From Tetmemena sp. SeJ-2015 (taxonomy: Eukaryota > Ciliophora > Spirotrichea > Sporadotrichida > Oxytrichidae): a stretch of 16,978 nt of DNA. The notes under the pieces were generated by a model that was not told where the DNA came from, searched no databases, and was given only the letters and a program-made list of their open reading frames with translations. Below are positions 9,201 through 13,984 of this stretch, in pieces; the first letter of the stretch is position 1, and each line of letters starts with the position of its first letter. The position numbers and the translations under genes are program-made. The DNA lies in the NCBI GenBank assembly GCA_027382625.1, contig JAJKFJ010007030.1, positions 1 through 16,978 of the forward strand, written 5' to 3'.

Positions 9201-9345
9201 TGAGAATTGCATTGATAGGAGGGATGAAACTTTTTATAAAATGTAGGATGTCTACTCGTAGATCATTATAAATAAGGGTCTAAATAAGAAGGAGACCTTT
9301 ATAAAAGACTATTTTTACCCTATTAAGTAGAGCAATAAATTTTGA
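6258..9345 (+). CDS. TPR-containing protein with coiled-coil and acidic regions, function unknown
   Basis: Not recognised as a named family. The start is ATG 6258 and the stop is TGA 9343-9345. Six introns and two IESs removed leave 2751 nt, giving 916 residues. Residues ~1-270 look like TPR helix pairs: AQTLFLAKDFHKLFTLLQ, HFYRGLGYIELGKKIQAYKC, NLFYLHQKLCEYDEVEANTF and YLAYLDFLTEMTNFKAALAL. A Gln/Glu/Lys-rich probable coiled coil follows (around 7550-7700), then two hydrophobic helices (LIMRIYMLTLLKYLLIGDIR; LSLRNLILSLYIFLNLRR), Ser-rich and acidic low complexity (around 8490-8905), and a C-terminal helical block (FADIALWSLYDYLIIVTYYR). It is probably a scaffold by architecture; the function is not known. 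It converges with VPS50, with 141 bp between the stops. Confidence 0.7.
6543..6578 (+). other. Intron 1 of TPR gene
   Basis: A 36-bp GT-AG intron (gtaaga to cttttag), phase 0, joining LHANAH to FYRGLGYIELGKK. Confidence 0.75.
6670..6721 (+). other. Intron 2 of TPR gene
   Basis: A 52-bp GT-AG intron (gtaaga to aatttag), phase 1, joining TASDK to ISNYKIEQIM. Confidence 0.78.
6789..6822 (+). other. Intron 3 of TPR gene
   Basis: A 34-bp GT-AG intron (gtaaac to taaaag), phase 2, joining DPKLFE to SVIDISEKLSRM. It removes an in-frame TGA. Confidence 0.75.
6895..6940 (+). other. IES, pointer AGATCAA (TPR gene IES 1)
   Basis: AGATCAA occurs at 6895-6901 and 6941-6947. Deleting 46 very AT-rich bp removes an in-frame TGA and gives KKELRDQNLFYLHQKL. 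There is no splice consensus. Confidence 0.88.
7036..7077 (+). other. Intron 4 of TPR gene
   Basis: A 42-bp GT-AG intron (gtaagc to aatttag), phase 1, joining EYKVH to DHPQEADHHF. Confidence 0.78.
8097..8152 (+). other. IES, pointer ATACT (TPR gene IES 2)
   Basis: ATACT occurs at 8097-8101 and 8153-8157. Deleting 56 AT-rich bp removes an in-frame TGA and restores the frame (DRRFKILYTSEQIIEEEDDD). Confidence 0.8.
8588..8620 (+). other. Intron 5 of TPR gene (33 bp, frame-neutral)
   Basis: A GT-AG segment (gtaagt to gctttag-like acceptor ttttag) of 33 bp. It is a multiple of three without TGA, so retention would add 11 residues. It is called an intron from the good donor gtaagt and the T-rich acceptor. 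Confidence 0.6.
9133..9170 (+). other. Intron 6 of TPR gene
   Basis: A 38-bp GT-AG intron (gtaaga to cattatag), phase 2, joining IIFEEFE to NAEKIILEIYE. Confidence 0.78.
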
Positions 9346-9486
9346 GTTAGCGATTATAAATATTTTTGAGAGGCAATAATTTAATGCTTCAAGTGGACAT
9401 TGATTTATTTAATTTCATTTCATTTAGAAGAACAATTGTAAAAAGTAATCAACATTTTGGAAATATAAGAAGGTGCTATAGATAAA
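9346..9486. other. Convergent intergenic region (TPR gene / VPS50)
   Basis: 141 AT-rich bp lie between two TGA stops on opposite strands. They should hold both 3' UTRs and, after rearrangement, possibly both macronuclear chromosome ends. No telomere or hairpin terminator was recognised. Confidence 0.45.
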
Positions 9487-12400
9487 TCAAAACTAGTGAG
9501 ATGTACGATTCTATATCATAAAAGTCTGAAAGAAGTCTCTGTAGAATATCTCTACATTCATCATAAATTCCTTCTTCTCACTGTTCTTAATGTCCTTGTT
9601 TAAACTTTGCAACTAATATGAAGTGATCATTGCTGTAACTCAATTTATTAATGAATGAGTTTAGAGCAGGACAAATTAAGATGAGTGTCTTGGCTTGGGA
9701 ATAAGAGATAGCGTTTTCTGCATTTCTTTTTATGAAATCAAGAATCTCCTCCCTTTAGAGGAAGTAAGCCCTCACATACTGCAGTAGCAATTCTAAACTT
9801 TATAATCGCTTGCCTGTTTATTTCTCTGTTTGATCTAGCAAATAAAGCAGTATGATGATTTATGAAGTAAATACTTTTTTCAATGTAAGTTTACTGTGCA
9901 TCCTGCTCCATACTTGACCTACCAAGATCATTGCATTTCTTGATTGAGCTAATAAGTTGAAGCAACTGCTCTGCGATATATTCTATGGCCACTTCATGCA
10001 TCTTAATTCTAATGTGCTTCGGCACTAAGTTGTCCCTCGAGGCTGGAGAAGACGCCATCTTCATTTTACTACTGCTAATGTCTGTAGTTTATTGCAGCTC
10101 CTAGAATATCTTAAGACAATAAAATATGTTATATCTTATAAATATATCTAAGGGAGTTTCACATTGAGATAAGTATCAATCCCTTGCTAAATCTTTTCAA
10201 CATAGGATGAGATCTCGCTCTTTTTACTCTTAATGGACCAATTTAGGAAATTCATGCCCCACACGCTCTTATCAAGATCTAGAGCCTCCCCCACATTTTA
10301 CAGAAGCAAGAACTGCTATAGCTCGGAAATAGATCAATATAAATGTTGAATATATAAAGCATAAATGTAAGATGCATCTAGATTTTGAAAGTACTGAATC
10401 AAGTAGGACTGCTGCTGGAAATTTACCAAGCGCTTGAACATTTGTCTCTTACTTGAAAGTGCTTGATTGATGAACTGGATTGACTCTAGACTTACTAGGG
10501 TTCTAAAACTCTAGAGACTCTAATCTTCGTTGAGTCTTCCCAGTATGGAGAAGATGGAAGCATTTGGAAGTACTTTGAAGATAATCTAATGAGCTGGGTT
10601 CGAAAAACTCTAAGCCAAGTTATGATTAGTCGAAAATATCTACTCAGCCAAGTTTCGACTCCTGATTATGAAGAGCCTCAGGTTCTTAAACCTCTGCTGA
10701 TGAATAAAGAGCTCGTGCAAGTCTGCATAGTCTTAGAGATCCTAGGTAGCTGAACTTTAGAAGAGTTCAAATGGCGAGTCATCAAACAAACGCTTATAAC
10801 TTTAGCTTCCAACAAAGGTGTGGAAGCAAATGAAGTTGTAAAGCTCAAAGACTTAGCTCATGCTAATGAAGAGCTCAAAAGAGTGATGGCGGCAGACATT
10901 CATCAACTCTACATAGCGTGATAGAGTACCCTTGATCAAGTTAAGAGCACTAGAGCAGAGGATTAGTTCTCGATTGAAGGTGAGTTTATTGTATTGCTGA
11001 TAGATAGTCAGAGATTTAGAGGCTCCATCAAGTTGATTGAACTCATTCTTCATCTAATGATTGATGCTCTTATCCTTGACACCTTCATCACCGATGTCTA
11101 AGAAGTCTTCTTCTCCGTGAGATCTTGGGCTAGAATCATCTTCCTTTTCATCATCTGAGATACTTTGATCCTCCATGCTTATCATAAAGGATTAAGTAAG
11201 ATCAGGTCGAGACTCCTTCTAATTAGAGACGAACTGCATCCTCTCAAAAGGGTTTTGAAGGGCAAACTAAGAGAAGTGAGATACTAGTTTAGAACTACTC
11301 TTCTTATTCATCTGAGTGGATTATGATAAGCTCTACCTATCTTGGGTAGCATTTTCATTAGCTGTGTTTGATTCCGAATGGAAAACACTTAGCAGCTGAT
11401 CCATATGCTTTGGGTATTCTGAGAGGGGGTCTTCTATTTCCTTCAAGCGAAAGTTTTCTGGGATTGGTATTCTCTCCCACTCTTCATTCTCCATTAAGTT
11501 CTTCAATGTAGAAATCTCCTTGCTCTTGAATTCATTAACGTATCTGAACGTAAGCTCCTCATTCAAATAGCTTAGTAGAGTGAGCTTTCCCTCCTTCATG
11601 TGGTCTTAGAATTTGGCGCAATCCTATCCTCCGAACTCCTAGCCTATCTCTATGAACTTATTGGAGAGCATCAGAAAGTCGAAGAGTTCTCTTGTACTCA
11701 AGTCCAGTGTGATATCTATGGTCAGGCTAAAGAAATTCACGAGTTTCTCTTGGACAAACTGCCAAAAGGCTTTTCTGTCCACGATAAGTAGTTCTCTGAT
11801 TTGCTCGTTCTCTTCCTCACTTAGAGCATTCTTGCGAAGCGAGTGATATCTGGTGAGAAGGTGGTGGTTGTAAAGGAGATTTGAGAGATTTTTATAGAGG
11901 TCGCACAAAGCCTGGAGATAGTAGGTCTTGTCAAGCATCTTGCAAAGTGTAGCTATCTTGATCTGGGGATTGTTGAGACTGATACCTATCAGCTGAAGCT
12001 TGTCGTAGTTGGTTTGGTACTTGAGCAGGGACTTCTTCATTTGCAAAGTCACCTGCTACCTGAACTTATCTACAACTAGGTCTCAATTAAATAAGTTGCA
12101 TGAAATGGAAAATAAAAGTTAAAATGAATTTTATTCTTTTTCATTATCTTATAAATAAAAAATGTAAAATAATAGAAATCTGATTTATTTTTAGGTCTGA
12201 GAGCACAGTCTTGAAAGTTGAAGCATTTAAGCTGGATGATTGGATCAATAACCCTCTTATTTTAACTCAAGTAATTCATCCTAAATAACTCTCTAAGTTT
12301 AGGCCTTGAACAATTCTCTCATAGATTTGCTGATCATACTTCTGTGTAATGACTATCAAAGCCTAACCCAGCCTCTCCTTCACACTCAAAGTAAGCAACT

Positions 12401-13769
12401 TAAACTTGTCCTCCAGGATATCTAGACATCTAAATTCAAACTACTCTTTGACCTTGGCTAGCTCCTGCAAACTCTCTCTGATAATTTCAAAGCACTGGGC
12501 GAACTCCTGCCTCTAAATCAGCTTCTTAACTCTCTCAGCCTAGTCAAAGAACCTCTTGATGATTTTGTCAGTGATTCTCTTGACAAGGATCAGTCTCTCT
12601 CGCTTTCTCTTCAGCTGTAGAGATCTCTGAGTGGTTACAATCATCTTCTAGCGGATGAAGTCTACACTTTCCTTTGAGTTGAGGGATATATTCTTAGCCA
12701 CAGATAGATCATCTTGCAAGCCCTTTACATTTGTCATCCCCTCCACAAACTAATCTGAGTGCTTCATCACGTTGAAAGAGAGCAAGTAAGATATTCAAGT
12801 ACAGTAAGAAAATAATATAGAGCTGAAGATTGACTACCTTATTAAATTTCTCAAGATCTTCACAGCGTTCAGTTATTTACATCAAGTCAATGGGCACAGA
12901 GAGACTTTTAATTTCTTTCCTGAAAAGTTTCTACTTTGCATCTTCATCATGTGGAAGCTGAAATTCCTGATCTAGATTAGCAAGCACGTCCTCCTAATTC
13001 TCCAGGTTCTTGATTATCTCAAGCACATCATCCTTCACACTCCTGTGTGGCTTTTTGTAGTTGGCTTGGATAGTTTGCTGTGTGGCTGAGGAGCTCTAGC
13101 TTTTCTTTGACTTCAAGTAGCTCATGAGCAGGCCTTGAAAATCAGAGTTTTAATTGAGAATATAACTTATGCTTTATTTTGTTTTGCTGTTGCTTTAGAT
13201 ACTGGATAAATGTCTGGTTGGTGAATTCGTTATCATAATCAACATGCTCTTCTTCTTGTTCTAAGATGCTTTGGTCTGGATCCTAGTTCTCATTACTCTG
13301 ATTTTTATGGGAGTCTGCTAAAGTCTTTAAGTCCTATTCCTTAATCAGCTCTCTAAGTTTTGTCTCCACTCTTGCCTTGTCAAAGCTGAAGAGGCTAGTG
13401 ATTTCACTACTTGCATCATCTTACTTTGAAGTAGTAGATGAGTAGGATTCTTTTCTGTCCTCAAATTAGTTCTCCTTGCCAGTTATCTACTGTGGTGCTA
13501 GGTTTTATTTCTGATTACTTCCTTATACTCTAATCATTAATATAAATGCTAATTCATTATTATAATTTAGACACTCTAATTGCCTTCTTGGCATTTTAAG
13601 TGCTGAGTCCGAAGTCACTGAAGTCATCCACTGGGCTAAACAGGTCCTCATCATTCGCAGCGGGCCTCTATTTTATAGACTCCTGACTTTACTGATTCCC
13701 GCCACTACTTGTCTACTGCATGGAGTTCTGGATGCTCTGAGTCATCTTGCTCAAAAGGTTCTTGAACAT
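9487..13769 (-). CDS. VPS50: VPS50/syndetin-like subunit of the EARP tethering complex, 9 IESs
   Basis: EARP/GARP-type tethering subunit that works with VPS51-VPS53 in endosome recycling. The start is ATG at 13767-13769 and the stop is TGA at 9487-9489. Removing nine predicted IESs (380 bp) leaves 3903 nt, an exact 1300 codons, longer than the ~960-residue animal protein. Residues 1 to ~200 are Gln/Ser-rich and low complexity. The Vps54-N-like helical region follows: VVNLQLSFNVMKHSDQFVEG, LKRKRERLILVKRI, ALCDLYKNLSNLLY. An acidic linker comes next. The C-terminal DUF2451-like domain (~850-1290) has SSALNLIKGTLSRYVELMNV, SISELQQFLLLQNVGEALDL, SSIKKCNDLGR and LLLQYVRAYFLQREEILDFI, matching animal VPS50 blocks such as [20 protein letters not shown] and VETYIKAYYLTENDMERWI. 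No introns are needed. The stretch 10370-12076 is one uninterrupted MDS of ~1.7 kb. Confidence 0.86.
9603..9636 (-). other. IES, pointer AACT (+ strand) (VPS50 IES 9)
   Basis: AACT occurs at 9603-9606 and 9637-9640 (AGTT in the gene's sense). Deleting 34 bp restores the frame and gives SFINKLSLNKDIKNSEKKEF. A third AACT at 9611 does not fit the frame. Confidence 0.68.
9865..9886 (-). other. Very short IES, pointer AAGT (+ strand) (VPS50 IES 8)
   Basis: AAGT occurs at 9865-9868 and 9887-9890. Deleting 22 AT-rich bp moves the frame into the conserved C-terminal block (LLDQTEKQTGKRLQSLELLL). The frame change must happen near here; the exact pointer is less certain. Confidence 0.6.
10106..10143 (-). 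other. IES, pointer ATATCT (+ strand) (VPS50 IES 7)
   Basis: ATATCT occurs at 10106-10111 and 10144-10149, with a third copy inside at 10131. Deleting 38 AT-rich bp restores the frame: YLNVKLPQIFQELQQTTDI. Confidence 0.83.
10331..10369 (-). other. IES, pointer AGAT (+ strand) (VPS50 IES 6)
   Basis: AGAT occurs at 10331-10334 and 10370-10373. Deleting 39 AT-rich bp removes an in-frame TGA and gives FQNLDASISELQQFLLLQNV, aligning gaplessly to [19 protein letters not shown] of animal VPS50. Confidence 0.88.
12077..12191 (-). other. Longest IES, pointer TAGGTCT (+ strand) (VPS50 IES 5)
   Basis: TAGGTCT occurs at 12077-12083 and 12192-12198. Deleting 115 very AT-rich bp restores the frame across several stops and gives FKTVLSDLVVDKFRQQVTLQ. 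Confidence 0.88.
12253..12279 (-). other. Probable IES, pointer CCT (+ strand) (VPS50 IES 4)
   Basis: CCT occurs at 12253-12255 and 12280-12282. Deleting 27 bp removes an in-frame TGA and keeps the frame (NLESYLGLLIQSSSLNAS). TAA repeats nearby allow alternative boundaries; something must be removed here, but the pointer is uncertain. Confidence 0.5.
12779..12818 (-). other. IES, pointer AGAGC (+ strand) (VPS50 IES 3)
   Basis: AGAGC occurs at 12779-12783 and 12819-12823. Deleting 40 AT-rich bp restores the frame (FNKVVNLQLSFNVMKHSDQF). A TTGA pair giving a 58-bp deletion has the same frame effect (NKVVNVMKHSDQ). Confidence 0.7.
13135..13153 (-). other. Very short IES, pointer TTGA (+ strand) (VPS50 IES 2)
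   Basis: TTGA occurs at 13135-13138 and 13154-13157. Deleting 19 bp removes an in-frame TGA and restores the frame (KHKLYSQGLLMSYLKSKK). This region is poorly conserved, so the boundary is tentative. Confidence 0.5.
13527..13572 (-). other. IES, pointer ACTCTAAT (+ strand) (VPS50 IES 1)
   Basis: ACTCTAAT, the longest pointer here, occurs at 13527-13534 and 13573-13580. Deleting 46 very AT-rich bp removes an in-frame TGA and restores the frame (KKAIRVQGSNQKQNLAPQQ). Confidence 0.9.
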
Positions 13770-13984
13770 TTCTGATATATAACTTATTTTATAATGGGGG
13801 GGAGGGTGGTGCCTTTTTTGATTTTATAATCTTATTTTAAATTCAAATTTTATAAACTTGAAATTAAGAATAAGATTTTGGTAGCAGCAGTATTAGTAGC
13901 AGCATTTATTAAAGGGAGATAGGAATTTGCAAATCAAATTTAAATATAAAAAAATAAGCATCTCTCTCATATTGCAAATTTAAA
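13770..13984. other. Divergent intergenic region (VPS50 / cyclase)
   Basis: 215 bp lie between two divergent start codons and should hold both promoters. A G-rich run (seven G, then AGGGTGG) spans about 13796-13812, followed by T- and A-rich sequence. No gene is seen. Confidence 0.5.

Noticed and set aside
9789..9845. TTGCTA (gene sense) repeat, 51 bp apart, as a VPS50 IES
   Set aside because: The enclosed sequence codes for a good part of the conserved C-terminal domain once the nearby AAGT IES is removed, so it is retained.
13136..13168. A 33-bp GT-AG intron on the minus strand in place of VPS50 IES 2
   Set aside because: It leads into a frame that ends at TGA soon after, instead of the frame continuing into the conserved VPS50 region.
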